Origin: DRKI01 sp011051875
Lineage (GTDB): Bacteria > Desulfobacterota > Desulfobulbia > Desulfobulbales > Desulfobulbaceae
Direction of reading: 5' to 3'
NCBI GenBank assembly: GCA_026990385.1
Contig: JALXDL010000037.1
Location: forward strand, 1 to 64,000
Length of the DNA stretch: 64,000 bases
Shown: piece after piece, positions 1 through 10,041 of the stretch
Position numbering within the stretch: position 1 is the first letter of the stretch
Layout: every line of letters starts with the position of its first letter
Notes under the pieces: model-generated
What the model was told of the DNA's origin: nothing
The model's database searches: none
What the model saw: the letters and a program-made list of their open reading frames with translations, nothing else
Position numbers and translations under genes: made by a program

Positions 1-372
1 CACGGTCGCGCCAGTCCGCATAGGCGGTCTATAGCGAACTGGCGCGCCTGCACAAATTCGAGGCACCTGAGACGAGTTACAATGAGGTGGTTGTAAAAAC
101 AACACCTTGCTTGCCCCGTGATCAGTTACGACTGCACAGCTGTTGCACCTGATCCACCAGAAAGCTTTCATACACTCCCTCCTAAAAAAGGTTGCCTTGC
201 AGAGTTCTCAGAAAATCTTCTCTTCATTGCAAACATAAACCAACCCGGGTCACAGATAGGTCACAAAAAGGGTGAAATTTCCGTTTTTTTGAGATAATTT
301 TTTATCATTTTTCAAATGACTCTTATGTCTGCGGTGTCTGTTCCATGAGAAAACAAAATCCGGAGATCCTTA
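1..372. other. Left-edge intergenic region
   Basis: No convincing gene is seen here. The last hundred bases before the next gene are AT-rich. They contain a GATAA-TTTT-TTATC palindrome (293-306) and the GGTCACA direct repeat listed separately. The end of a gene from outside the window could lie in the first ~60 bases, but nothing supports a specific call. Confidence 0.5.
248..265 (+). promoter_or_regulatory. GGTCACA direct repeat, 11-bp period, upstream of BTAD regulator
   Basis: The heptamer GGTCACA occurs at 248-254 and again at 259-265 with a 4-bp gap, giving an 11-bp period that places both copies on one DNA face. SARP/BTAD-type winged-helix activators are known to bind tandem heptamers with this spacing. 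The site lies about 110 bp upstream of a BTAD-domain gene, so autoregulation is an inference. No clear -10/-35 pair was identified nearby. Confidence 0.4.
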
Positions 373-3300
373 ATGTCAGGCCGCGCCGTACCCGCACCCA
401 CCAAAGTTACCCGGCCTCTCTGCAGCGGTATCTTTCCCCGCACCCGTCTGTATGGTCTGCTTGACCAACTGCGGAATAAGGCGGCGCTCTGGATTTCCGG
501 CCCTCCCGGCTCAGGCAAAACCGCCCTTATCTCCTGCTATATAGAACAAAAAAAGCTCGCCTGTATCTGGTACCAGATAGATACGGAGGACAGTGATCCC
601 TCCACATTTTTTTACTATCTTGCCAAAGGAGCGGAACAGGCTGCCGGGAAAAAAATACCCGTCCCCCCGTTTACAGCCGAATATTTTGAGAACCCGCTGA
701 GCTTCACCCGCTGGTATTTTCACCAGCTTTATGCGCAGTTTAGCGCTCCGGTCATGCTGGTCCTGGATAATTACCAGGAGCTCCATAACGATTCGGTGAT
801 TCAGTCAATCTTAGGCACACTCATCGGTGATCTTCCGCCTGGAATGCAGCTTGTTTTCATCAGCAGAAATAAACTGCCGGCCGCATTTATCCGTCTGCAA
901 CTCAATGATAAAATCGGCCTCATTACCTGGAAGGACCTCCAGCTTACTCTTGATGAATCACACGGGATCCTTGCCAGGTCCGGACGGGTGTCGGAAGACA
1001 GGATTACCCGGCTCCATGGGCTGGCAGCCGGCTGGGTGGCTGGACTTCTTTTACTGGAAGCCGGAACGAACGTGGGAAAAGCAGCTGAAATAAACCTCGG
1101 TGATATGCCTCAGGAAGAGGTTTTTCAGTATTTTGCCTCGGAAATTTTTAATCGCCAGGACCATCAAACCAGGATTTTTCTTCTGCGGACATCATTATTG
1201 CCGCACATGAGCATCCCAATGGCAAAGGAGCTTTCCGGCGAACAAAGAACAGCAGAAATTCTTCTCACCCTGGACAGACGTAATTATTTTATTTCCAGGA
1301 GACCTGGGAAAAAAAGCACCTACCAGTACCACCCCCTGTTCAGGGATTTTCTCCGTGCCCAGGCGGAACTGAGTATTCCAGAAACACAGCGGCAACAGCT
1401 CCTTGAAAAGGCAGCGCTCCTGCTTGAAAATTCAGGTGAAATCGAGGAGGCCGCCGCTCTGTTTATCGACGCCAATAGCTGGCAGCAGTTGATCAAGCTA
1501 CTTCTTGAACATGCTCAGGCCCTGGTTGCCGAAGGCCGCCTCCGCCCGCTCATGGAATGGATCGAAAAAATTCCAGCAGAGATAACCAACAATTCACCCT
1601 GGCTTCTGTACTGGCTTGGCACCTGTCGCATCTTTCTTGATCCCGTTAACAGCACTCCGATACTTGAGCAGGCATATCAGCAGTTTGCGGATCAGCACGA
1701 GACGAGAGGGCTTCTCCTTGCCTGGGCAGCCATCGTCAATTCTATTCTGTTAAGATCCGGATCGTTTGCGCCCTTTCACCAATGGATTGACGAATTTTCC
1801 CGCCTTGAACACTACCTGGACAAACAACCCCTGCCTGTGCAGGCCCCGGTCATTGTCAGTATGCTGTATGCCCTTGGTCTTGCCTCAACCGACGCCGACC
1901 AGTTCGATAAATGGCTGGAACGGGCACAACGACTGATCCAGGAAGATATCGATGTTGTCAATAAGGCGCACACCTTTAACCTGCTGATTGTAAAGACTGA
2001 GTTTCGTGGAGATCTTGCCGCTTCCGAGTATTATCTTACCCTGTTTCGCTCTTTTGCCTCCGCAGAGCAGCTTCCTCCTTTTTCCCGGATTCAACTGCAG
2101 AACTGCGCGGCTTCCTTTGCCTGGCTCAGTGGTCGTTTTGAGGAGTGTGAAAAAGAGGGCCATGCTGGCCTGGACATTGCCCACATGAGCGGTGTTCATC
2201 TGTATAATCATTACTTCTGGGGCCAGTTGGCGGCAGGGGCCTTGAGTACCAACAAGGTACCAGTGGCTAAACAGTATCTTCATGAAATGGCCGGATGCAT
2301 GGGCAGGATGCGGCCCTGGGAGCAGAGTTTTTTCCATGTACTCTCCACCTGGGCGGCCCTGCTTGATGATAATACAAGCCAAGCCGTTCTGCAGGCCGAA
2401 AAAGGGTTGCGTAACATCCCGATAATGGGCACGACGGTCAATAATTCCCTGATCTATCTTGCTATGGCATTGGCCATGGACAGGGCAGACCGTCATGAAG
2501 AATCCCGATCATTTTTCCACCGTGCCATGGAAACAGCAGAACAGGCCCTGGACAGGCAGACAACTTTTGTCGCCTGCTGCACCGGCGCAATGATGTTTCT
2601 GCGCCATGGCGACGAAGTACAGGCTGATTCCCTTCTCAGACAGGGGCTTACCCTGGGCAGGACCAGGGGCTATATCAACTGCTATTTCTGGGATTCGCGG
2701 ATCATGGAACGTATCTGTTTAAGGGCCCTGGAACTGGAAATAGAGACCGAATATGTACAGAAGCTTATCTGCAGACGGGGGCTGGTTCCAGCATCTCCGC
2801 CTCTTGAACTGGAGAATTGGCCCTGGAGGATAAAAATCTTTACCCTGGGACGCTTCAGTCTTCTTGTTGACAACAAGCCGGTTACGTTTGCCAAAAAAGG
2901 ACAGTCCCGTCCCCTTGAACTCCTTCAGGCCCTTGTCGCTCTTGGTGGCCGCAGTGTAAGCAAGGAAAAAATCGAGGAATATCTCTGGCCGGACGCCCTT
3001 GGCGATGCCGCCAGCAGTGCTTTTTCAACAACACTTCACCGGTTGAGAAAAGTTTTAACAGTCCCCGGGGCCATCATGGTCCGGAACGAAATGATCACCT
3101 TAAACCCCCATTTATGCTGGGTCGATACCTGGGCCTTTGAACGCCTCATTGCCAACGCCGAGGCAGTTCCCGGCAGCCAGATCGACAGGAAATTCCTTCT
3201 TTTGAAAAAGGCAAGTGACCTCTATCACGGTCTTTTTCTCCAGGAACAGGGTAGCATATTCTGGTTTGAGGCAATCAGGGAACGGTTACAGAAAAAATTT

Positions 3301-3471
3301 TCCCGGATATCAATGCAATTGGCCGATCGACTTCTTCACCGGCACGGTTATCAGCAGGCCGTCCAGTCCCTTGAACAGGCAATGGCCGTGGATCCGGGCA
3401 ATAAACAACTTTACAGCCAACTCCTCAAATCCCACCATAGAGCCGGATCGACTGGAAACGACCAAAAGTAA
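373..3471 (+). CDS. MalT-like STAND ATPase regulator with C-terminal BTAD domain
   Basis: A 1032-residue predicted signal-responsive transcription activator. The N-terminus resembles the MalT NTPase: Walker A GPPGSGKT at residues 43-50 and a Walker B-like VMLVLDNY near residue 128. The middle, about residues 330-800, is helical and TPR-like, as in MalT-type ligand or protein-sensing regions. The C-terminus does not carry a LuxR helix-turn-helix. From about residue 816 it has an OmpR-like winged helix (EYLWPDA, TTLHRLRKVL) followed by a bacterial transcriptional activator domain, as in SARP proteins. The ATG is preceded by GGAG. The gene is monocistronic, and its targets and ligand cannot be read from sequence. 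The GGTCACA repeat upstream may be its own operator. Confidence 0.8.
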   Translation: MSGRAVPAPTKVTRPLCSGIFPRTRLYGLLDQLRNKAALWISGPPGSGKTALISCYIEQKKLACIWYQIDTEDSDPSTFFYYLAKGAEQAAGKKIPVPPFTAEYFENPLSFTRWYFHQLYAQFSAPVMLVLDNYQELHNDSVIQSILGTLIGDLPPGMQLVFISRNKLPAAFIRLQLNDKIGLITWKDLQLTLDESHGILARSGRVSEDRITRLHGLAAGWVAGLLLLEAGTNVGKAAEINLGDMPQEEVFQYFASEIFNRQDHQTRIFLLRTSLLPHMSIPMAKELSGEQRTAEILLTLDRRNYFISRRPGKKSTYQYHPLFRDFLRAQAELSIPETQRQQLLEKAALLLENSGEIEEAAALFIDANSWQQLIKLLLEHAQALVAEGRLRPLMEWIEKIPAEITNNSPWLLYWLGTCRIFLDPVNSTPILEQAYQQFADQHETRGLLLAWAAIVNSILLRSGSFAPFHQWIDEFSRLEHYLDKQPLPVQAPVIVSMLYALGLASTDADQFDKWLERAQRLIQEDIDVVNKAHTFNLLIVKTEFRGDLAASEYYLTLFRSFASAEQLPPFSRIQLQNCAASFAWLSGRFEECEKEGHAGLDIAHMSGVHLYNHYFWGQLAAGALSTNKVPVAKQYLHEMAGCMGRMRPWEQSFFHVLSTWAALLDDNTSQAVLQAEKGLRNIPIMGTTVNNSLIYLAMALAMDRADRHEESRSFFHRAMETAEQALDRQTTFVACCTGAMMFLRHGDEVQADSLLRQGLTLGRTRGYINCYFWDSRIMERICLRALELEIETEYVQKLICRRGLVPASPPLELENWPWRIKIFTLGRFSLLVDNKPVTFAKKGQSRPLELLQALVALGGRSVSKEKIEEYLWPDALGDAASSAFSTTLHRLRKVLTVPGAIMVRNEMITLNPHLCWVDTWAFERLIANAEAVPGSQIDRKFLLLKKASDLYHGLFLQEQGSIFWFEAIRERLQKKFSRISMQLADRLLHRHGYQQAVQSLEQAMAVDPGNKQLYSQLLKSHHRAGSTGNDQK

Positions 3472-3780
3472 AAGGGGGCGAATAATAAGGGACAATCTCT
3501 GTCCGACCTGCCAACATCCATAAGGTCGTTCTTTGAAAATGTATCTGATCCTGTTCCGTCTGAGCTGCTCTTTCGGAGGGTAGGCAACCGGTGGTGTTGC
3601 CGCCATGTCCCGGACCGGACGGAGGCACCTTCCGCCGCCCTCGCCGCCCGCCCCCGGCCCCATTTTTTTCCTTTTTTTTGGGAAGAAAATCGTTTGACAA
3701 AGAACAGGACGGTGTTACTATATCGTTAAATAGCGATATATAGATCACGACACACCCTGTTCAACAGCAAGAGGAAAACC
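3472..3780. other. Intergenic region upstream of the permease operon
   Basis: About 309 bp without a gene. The left part is GC-rich and shows no clear terminator hairpin for the regulator gene. The right part holds the promoter and dyad operator listed separately. Confidence 0.6.
3694..3740 (+). promoter_or_regulatory. Promoter with overlapping ArsR-type dyad operator
   Basis: A perfect -35 TTGACA (3694-3699) is followed, after 16 bp, by TACTAT (3716-3721). Overlapping the -10 is a perfect inverted repeat, TATATCG-8 bp-CGATATA (3719-3740). AT-rich dyads of this kind overlapping a promoter are typical of ArsR/SmtB-family repressor sites, and the gene downstream is an ArsP-like permease. No arsR-type gene is in the window, so the repressor must be encoded elsewhere. 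Confidence 0.65.
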
Positions 3781-4878
3781 ATGGAACCTATCCAACCTGC
3801 CGGATGTGACTGCGGCGCTGCCGATGACCGCCGGAAAACAGGCACCGGCCAGAAGAGAATGGGCATGGGATTATCCCTCCTTCTCGGCGCCGCTGCTCTC
3901 GTTCTCTGGTACCTGGTCTACAGGCAACTGGAGCCGTTCTCCCTCTTCTTCACCTATTCCCTGCTCGGGATCAGGCACGGAACCCACCTGGGAGAGGCTG
4001 TCCAGTTTTTCGTCTATGATACCCCCAAGGTGCTCATGCTCCTGGTGCTGGTGGTGTTCATCATCGGCATGGTCCGCTCCTTTTTTACCCAAGAACGGAC
4101 CAGGAAGTACCTGGCCGGCAAACGGGAAACGGCCGGCAACGTGATGGCGGCCCTGCTGGGCATTGTCACCCCCTTCTGCTCCTGCTCCGCCGTGCCGCTT
4201 TTCCTGGGCTTTGTCCAGGCCGGGGTGCCGCTGGGAGTAACGTTTTCCTTTCTCATCGCGGCACCCATGGTCAACGAGATCGCCCTGGTCCTGCTCTACG
4301 GACTGCTGGGCTGGAAGGTTGCAGCCATCTACCTGGTCACCGGCCTGCTCATTGCCATCATTGCCGGCTGGGTGATCGGCCGCTTCGGGCTGGAACACTG
4401 GGTGGAGGACTGGGTCCAGGAGCTGCGGGCGGCAGAAGCGGTGGTCATCGAGGAGAAACTGACCTGGGCCGACCGGGTCGACCGGGGCAGGGAGGCGGTC
4501 CGTGACATCGTCGGCAAGGTATGGTTTTATGTTGTCCTCGGCATCAGTGTCGGGGCCCTCATTCACGGATATGTGCCGGAATCGCTGATGGCGGCGATCA
4601 TGGGCAAGGACGCCTGGTGGTCCGTGCCGGCCGCCGTTCTCGTGGGCATTCCCATGTATTCCAACGCGGCCGGGATCGTGCCGGTGGTCGAGGCCCTGCT
4701 CGGCAAGGGCGCGGCCCTGGGAACGGTGCTGGCCTTCATGATGAGCGTCATTGCCCTTTCGTTTCCGGAAATGGTCATCCTGCGCAAGGTGCTCAAGCCC
4801 AAGCTCATTGCGGTCTTTATCGCCGTTGTCGGCAGTGGCATCCTCTTTACGGGCTTTCTCTTCAACCTGATTATATAA
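3781..4878 (+). CDS. Permease of the ArsP / UPF0718 (COG0701) family
   Basis: A 365-residue inner-membrane protein with about eight hydrophobic segments. The family signature TPFCSCSAVPLF, with its Cys-x-Cys in the membrane, appears near residue 130, and a second motif, GIPMYSNAAGIVP, near residue 287. The family includes ArsP, an exporter of trivalent organoarsenicals, and related permeases of unknown substrate. A soluble N-terminal tail of ~30 residues carries a Cys-x-Cys pair that could bind metal. A GAGG ribosome-binding site precedes the ATG. It leads a short run with a CxxC thioredoxin-like protein, an association common for this family. Exact substrate is inferred only from family and operator type. 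Confidence 0.8.
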   Translation: MEPIQPAGCDCGAADDRRKTGTGQKRMGMGLSLLLGAAALVLWYLVYRQLEPFSLFFTYSLLGIRHGTHLGEAVQFFVYDTPKVLMLLVLVVFIIGMVRSFFTQERTRKYLAGKRETAGNVMAALLGIVTPFCSCSAVPLFLGFVQAGVPLGVTFSFLIAAPMVNEIALVLLYGLLGWKVAAIYLVTGLLIAIIAGWVIGRFGLEHWVEDWVQELRAAEAVVIEEKLTWADRVDRGREAVRDIVGKVWFYVVLGISVGALIHGYVPESLMAAIMGKDAWWSVPAAVLVGIPMYSNAAGIVPVVEALLGKGAALGTVLAFMMSVIALSFPEMVILRKVLKPKLIAVFIAVVGSGILFTGFLFNLII

Positions 4879-5002
4879 GGCAGGCCACCAGGGGGGAACA
4901 GGAACGCCGGTTCGGGGAGCGCCATGCCGCCACGAACGGAGCAAAAGCGGCGTTTTTGAGCCATCTCACCACATACACTAAACAGCCAAGCGAGGAAGAA
5001 TT

Positions 5003-5233
5003 ATGGAAATCAAGGTATGCGGGCCTGGATGCGCATCCTGCGAGCAGGCCCGGAAGGTTGTCGAGGCGGCCCTTGCCGCCAGGGGTGTCGAGGCGACAGT
5101 GACCAAGGTCTCGGATTTTGCCGAGATCGCCAAGATGGGCATCTTTTCAACACCTGCCATCGTTGTTGACGGCGAGGTCAAGTGTGTCGGCCGGGTGCCG
5201 AAACAGGCCGAAGTCGAGGAGTGGATCGCCTGA
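5003..5233 (+). CDS. Small thioredoxin-like redox-active disulfide protein
   Basis: A 76-residue thioredoxin-fold protein of the TIGR00412 type (redox-active disulfide protein 2). The N-terminal strand is followed by CGPGCASC, with the candidate redox pair in CASC, and the fold is closed by STPAIVVDG, which carries the usual cis-proline. It has no signal peptide, so it is probably cytoplasmic. It lies ~125 bp after the permease and is probably co-transcribed; such pairs are frequent with COG0701 permeases. It may reduce the permease or its substrate, which is an inference. Confidence 0.8.
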   Translation: MEIKVCGPGCASCEQARKVVEAALAARGVEATVTKVSDFAEIAKMGIFSTPAIVVDGEVKCVGRVPKQAEVEEWIA

Positions 5234-5373
5234 TCCCGGCGCCCCGCGCGTAAGCGCCACACCAACCGCATCTATTGTCCCGGAGAATGACCCCGACTTC
5301 CTTCCGGCACCTTCCCGGAGAAATGTCGAGCATCTGTTGACAATGGAGCGGCTCGAAGAGTTCGCAAAGGGTC

Positions 5374-5904
5374 ATGAAACTTAAAACCACCCCCTCCGTG
5401 GCCATCCGCATCCTGCTCTGGGCGCTGATGCTCATAGGCGGGGCCGCCGGGGGGATATACTTCGATCTCATCCATCGTAGAAAACTCTTTTTTAATCCCC
5501 TCTATCACCTGCTCACGTTCGTCGTCGGGTATATCCTGATGAGGATGGCGTTTCGTGCCGCAGCCACCGGCGGACGGGAGCTTGCCAGGCACGGCAGGGA
5601 AGGCGACGTAGCACGCCTGGAGACCAACCGCCTGGTCACGAGCGGAATCTATGAGCATATGCGCCATCCGATGCTTTTCGGACTCACGCTCGTTCCTCTC
5701 GCCCTGGCGCTGATAATCGGCTCGCCCACCTTCATCACGGTCATCGCTCCGATAGAGATGTTATGTATCGTCATCATGGTCATGACCCTCGAAGAGAGGG
5801 AGTGTCGAAAGAAATTCGGCGCCGACTACGAAGCCTACGCCCAAAAGGTGCCTCCCGTCTGTTTCAATCTGACGTGCCTGAAAAAGCTCTTCGCAAAAAA
5901 GTGA
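5374..5904 (+). CDS. Isoprenylcysteine methyltransferase-like membrane protein
   Basis: A 176-residue membrane protein with about four hydrophobic segments. It shows the ICMT/phospholipid-methyltransferase signature: VTSGIYEHMRHPMLFG near residue 88, and EERECRKKFGADYEAY then VPP in the C-terminal part. These residues form the S-adenosylmethionine site in the family. The bacterial substrate is unknown. An AAAGGG motif precedes the ATG. It may belong to the same transcript as the permease and thioredoxin-like gene (140-bp gap). Confidence 0.75.
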   Translation: MKLKTTPSVAIRILLWALMLIGGAAGGIYFDLIHRRKLFFNPLYHLLTFVVGYILMRMAFRAAATGGRELARHGREGDVARLETNRLVTSGIYEHMRHPMLFGLTLVPLALALIIGSPTFITVIAPIEMLCIVIMVMTLEERECRKKFGADYEAYAQKVPPVCFNLTCLKKLFAKK

Positions 5905-6305
5905 ACCGTCACCACCACTCGATTCCATCAAGCCTTTCCCACGGACAATCGACCAGTATACAGCGGCCAGGGCCATTGGTCCTCAAACGGCGAGCCCGGA
6001 AAAGCTGCAGCAGCCCGTGCCTGGGTACGGGCCGCTGCTGAGCAACGGTTCCTCTCGCCTGCAAGAAAAGACGGTCGAAAAAAAGCAGTATTTGACAAAC
6101 AGGCCTGCCCTTTTGATTCATCAGTTTTTTTATGGTAACTGTTACCTCCTGGTTACCACCAGCAATGGATAATTAAAGAAAAAAGGTTTGGTGCTGTGTT
6201 GCAAGCAACTGTGGCTGTCAGAAAAAATTTCAGCCCGGTTGTCAATGTAATGGTGGCTGCCCATTCCCGCCGCCCTGCACAACCCGAGGACAAAGGAGGC
6301 CTATC
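5905..6305. other. Intergenic region with repeat copy 1
   Basis: No gene is supported. The region contains the first copy of an ~80-bp direct repeat (6018-6098). Downstream is a GGTAAC-T-GTTACC palindrome (6134-6146) followed by a related GGTTACC, which could be an operator for the next gene. Short open frames here are artefacts of the repeat. Confidence 0.6.
6018..6098 (+). repeat. Direct repeat copy 1 (pair flanking the orphan gene)
   Basis: About 80 bp, nearly identical to 6884-6965. It starts TGCCTGGGTACGGGCC and ends in an A-run followed by TTTGACAA. In this copy the left part can also fold with the preceding GCAGCAGCCCGT. It is not recognised as a known insertion sequence. Confidence 0.85.
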
Positions 6306-6713
6306 ATGTCGTTTGGAGCATACCTTGCCGGAACCTGGGAAAAGAGATTCGGCCTTGACACCACCATTCAGATCGTCAATCCCACCGTGGAGGACCTGGA
6401 AGTCACCGTGGCCTTTCTCGACAACAACGAAAAATTCCTGACCTGCGTGAGAAACGAGTTGAGTCCCAATGACTTGTGGGAGATCGTCATGCCGGAAGAG
6501 CTCAAAGAGAGCCGCGGTTTCGGCGTGATCAAGGCCATATCGCACAGGAGAAATGAAGTCATGCCCGGAATCATTGGTTTCAAGAGGCATTTTCTGGTCG
6601 TACCAGGTGGGAAAGTCCCGGAAATCGCCTTTTCCGAGGCACCCCTGGCCGCCATGCCCCTTGAAATCGCAAAACAGGAATACAGGAGATTCCAAGACAA
6701 GTGCCCCCACTGA
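6306..6713 (+). CDS. Orphan 135-residue protein between direct repeats
   Basis: Not recognised as a named family. The protein is soluble, with alternating short strands (TTIQIVNPTVEDLEVTVAFL) that suggest a beta-sandwich; that is a guess from pattern only. A strong AAAGGAGG site 7 bp before the ATG supports it as a real gene. It is isolated: direct-repeat copies lie 207 bp upstream and 170 bp downstream, and no partner gene is adjacent. The repeat-gene-repeat arrangement suggests acquisition as a unit. Confidence 0.65.
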   Translation: MSFGAYLAGTWEKRFGLDTTIQIVNPTVEDLEVTVAFLDNNEKFLTCVRNELSPNDLWEIVMPEELKESRGFGVIKAISHRRNEVMPGIIGFKRHFLVVPGGKVPEIAFSEAPLAAMPLEIAKQEYRRFQDKCPH

Positions 6714-6883
6714 CAGACCATGAACATGCCATTACAGATCACTGTCTGGCGCGTGCTCCTGGCAGGCAACAGCGTCCGATGAACCGGGGGACCGGCAGCC
6801 CTGTGCAGGCAGGCCGGTCGCCAGGGCGTTGAACTCGTATCGCTGACAGCCTGCCAGCCACGAAACCTCTCATAAGACCGCCT

Positions 6884-6965
6884 TGCCTGGGTACGGGCCG
6901 CTGCTGAGCAACGGTTCCTCTCGCCTGCAAGAAAAGACGGTCGAAAAAAAGGCAGCATTTGACAA
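6884..6965 (+). repeat. Direct repeat copy 2
   Basis: About 82 bp in the same orientation as 6018-6098, differing by a few bases and one extra G before the final TTTGACAA. The two copies are 866 bp apart start to start and enclose one gene. Confidence 0.85.
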
Positions 6966-7321
6966 CATTACGTGACACCGCAGAGCCGTGTCACGAGGTT
7001 GAGGTGACGCCTGGGGTCCAAGGGAGAACCTGGAGGATGGTTGCTCTTGTTGCACCGCTCTGCGGTGCAATACCTCACCAGGCGCTCTGCGCCATTTTTG
7101 TATAAAAAAAAATCAAATGTTCTCTCTCAGAAAGAAATGCGTACTGTCCCCGAGGTCACATCGAGGAACGGCAAGGCGGGGATGATAACTACCGCAGGAA
7201 TTTTTCAGCAGGTGGGATGGGTGTGTGATGGCTCTGACTCCGTTGGTTGTGAGGTACATTTGAGCCGCTGGGAACTGCCGTTGTGCCACCGGTACAGCGC
7301 ATGGCCACCGCGAAGGGCACA

Positions 7322-7366
7322 CACAAAATAACCCGAGCATAATCAATATCTTATGCTCGGGTTATT
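7322..7366 (-). terminator. Intrinsic terminator of tRNA-Met
   Basis: A perfect 16-bp stem (7327-7342 with 7351-7366, 8-nt loop) read on the minus strand and followed by TTTTG. It lies 9 bp after the CCA end of the tRNA. Confidence 0.8.
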
Positions 7367-7374
7367 GGGATTTC

Positions 7375-7451
7375 TGGTGGCGATGCAGGGACTTGAACCC
7401 CGGACACCACGGATATGAGCCGTGCGCTCTAACCAGCTGAGCTACATCGCC
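7375..7451 (-). tRNA. tRNA-Met (CAT anticodon)
   Basis: A 77-nt cloverleaf on the minus strand. Acceptor GGCGATG pairs with CATCGCC, the D-arm has AGCTCAGCTGGTTAGAGC, the anticodon loop has CTCATAT, and the T-arm is GGGGTTCAAGTCCC. CCA is encoded (7375-7377). The acceptor begins with a standard pair, so it is not an initiator tRNA. The CAT anticodon could also mark a lysidine-modified tRNA-Ile; elongator Met is preferred. Confidence 0.88.
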
Positions 7452-7482
7452 AGGTTTGGATGCGGTTCCTTGGAACCGTGCC

Positions 7483-7511
7483 ACTATTCAAAATTTCTCG
7501 GACTTTGTCAA
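7483..7511 (-). promoter_or_regulatory. Probable tRNA-Met promoter
   Basis: On the minus strand, TTGACA (7506-7511) is followed after 17 bp by AATAGT (7483-7488), 32 bp upstream of the tRNA 5' end. The -35 is perfect and the -10 is weak. Confidence 0.55.
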
Positions 7512-7715
7512 CAGGAAACCGCCGCCAGACCGGTTGTGAATGAAAAATCTTTCCGCCAGAAAGACCGGAAGGAAGCGGTTCCGCCTGGGCGGCGAACCCC
7601 GTGCCCCCCTGTTCCGTAACAATTCGCCGCGCCGGCAACGGGATATCCGCGCAGGCACGGGGAGTCCGGCTGGCCGGGATAGGGGTATGCGTCCGGGCCG
7701 GGCCTGACGAATAAA

Positions 7716-7761
7716 ACCAAAAAGAGCCTTTCCCCTGCCGGTTGGCAGGGAAAAGGCTCTT
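7716..7761 (-). terminator. groESL terminator
   Basis: An 18-bp stem with one mismatch (7722-7739 with 7744-7761, GGTT loop). On the minus strand it is followed by TTTTTGGTTTTATT, and it lies 33 bp past the groEL stop. Confidence 0.85.
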
Positions 7762-7793
7762 GAGCTCCGGCTGGGGTGCGGAGACGGGTCGGC

Positions 7794-9449
<1,656 letters not shown>

Positions 9450-9497
9450 TTCTTTTCTCCTTTATTTCTTCAACAGCTAGCTTGATTGATGTTCCGT

Positions 9498-9788
9498 TCA
9501 ACCCTCAATGACACCGAGGATATCGTCCTCGCGCATGATGAGATAGTCCTCACCGTCCAGCTTGACATCGGTTCCTCCATACTTGGAGAAGAGAACGCGG
9601 TCACCCACCTTCACATCCATGGCGATCCGCTCACCGGCATCGTTCATCTTTCCCGGACCCACCGCGACGATCTCACCCTCGGCAGGCTTCTCCTTGGCAG
9701 TATCCGGAATGATGATGCCGCCTTTGGTCTTCTCCTCTTCCTCCAATCTCTTGACCAGGATACGGTCATTCAATGGACGAATCTTCAT
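9498..9788 (-). CDS. groS: 10-kDa co-chaperonin GroES
   Basis: A 96-residue lid of the GroEL chamber. It begins MKIRPLNDRILVKR, carries the mobile-loop segment TKGGIIIPDTAKEKP, and ends YLIMREDDILGVIEG. The ATG at 9788 is chosen over upstream in-frame starts because it has GAGGAGG just before it and matches family length. It is first in the operon. No CIRCE inverted repeat (TTAGCACTC type) is visible upstream, so HrcA control is not supported. Confidence 0.97.
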   Translation of the reverse strand: MKIRPLNDRILVKRLEEEEKTKGGIIIPDTAKEKPAEGEIVAVGPGKMNDAGERIAMDVKVGDRVLFSKYGGTDVKLDGEDYLIMREDDILGVIEG

Positions 9789-9918
9789 GGACAATCCTCC
9801 TCTTTCGATAAGTTTTGAGTTTGAACATAATGAACCGGCAAGAGAGTTCCGGCTCTGCGGTCGGTTCAGGCCGCGCACGTCGAACCGGAACGAAGTGGCA
9901 GTCTCTGGACTGCGCAAA

Positions 9919-9946
9919 ACAATAGTGACGGTTTTTGAAAAATCAA
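9919..9946 (-). promoter_or_regulatory. Candidate groES promoter
   Basis: On the minus strand TTGATT (9941-9946), 16 bp, then TATTGT (9919-9924), about 130 bp upstream of groES. It resembles a sigma70 site. It is not a good match to the heat-shock sigma32 consensus. Confidence 0.4.
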
Positions 9947-9953
9947 GGGGAGA

Positions 9954-9976
9954 GGGCGGAAAAATTTTTTCCGCCC
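9954..9976. terminator. GGGCGG/CCGCCC palindrome between ilvE and groES
   Basis: GGGCGG and CCGCCC enclose an A-run/T-run core, forming a near-perfect palindrome 65 bp after ilvE. It may terminate ilvE, but the T-run lies inside the hairpin rather than after it. Confidence 0.4.
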
Positions 9977-10041
9977 ATCATGGTGAAATAAGGGAAAAGT
10001 CTGCTTCTGGCAAAAAGAGGGGGGATTTTTCCCGGGCCGGC

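Larger units (their letters stand above)
6714..7374. other. Intergenic region with repeat copy 2 and hairpins
   Basis: About 660 bp with no supported gene. It holds repeat copy 2 (6884-6965) and a GTGACAC-9 bp-GTGTCAC dyad (6972-6994). Two hairpins follow: TTGCACCGC-TCT-GCGGTGCAA (7050-7070) and GGCGC-TCT-GCGCC followed by ATTTTT (7081-7099), the latter terminator-like on the plus strand. The tRNA terminator is at its right end. Short open frames here have no supporting features. Confidence 0.6.
7452..7793. other. Intergenic region between tRNA-Met and groEL
   Basis: No gene is supported. It holds the probable tRNA-Met promoter next to the tRNA and the groEL terminator next to groEL. The middle ~180 bp is GC-rich with nothing recognisable. 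Confidence 0.6.

Noticed and set aside
6018..6965. The ~80-bp repeats as integron attC sites
   Set aside because: No pair of GTTRRRY/RYYYAAC cores at the ends and no conserved two-part hairpin; the pairing arm of copy 1 is missing in copy 2.
9789..10041. CIRCE element or sigma32 promoter upstream of groES
   Set aside because: No TTAGCACTC inverted repeat and no good CTTGAAA/CCCCAT match was found; only a sigma70-like pair is visible.
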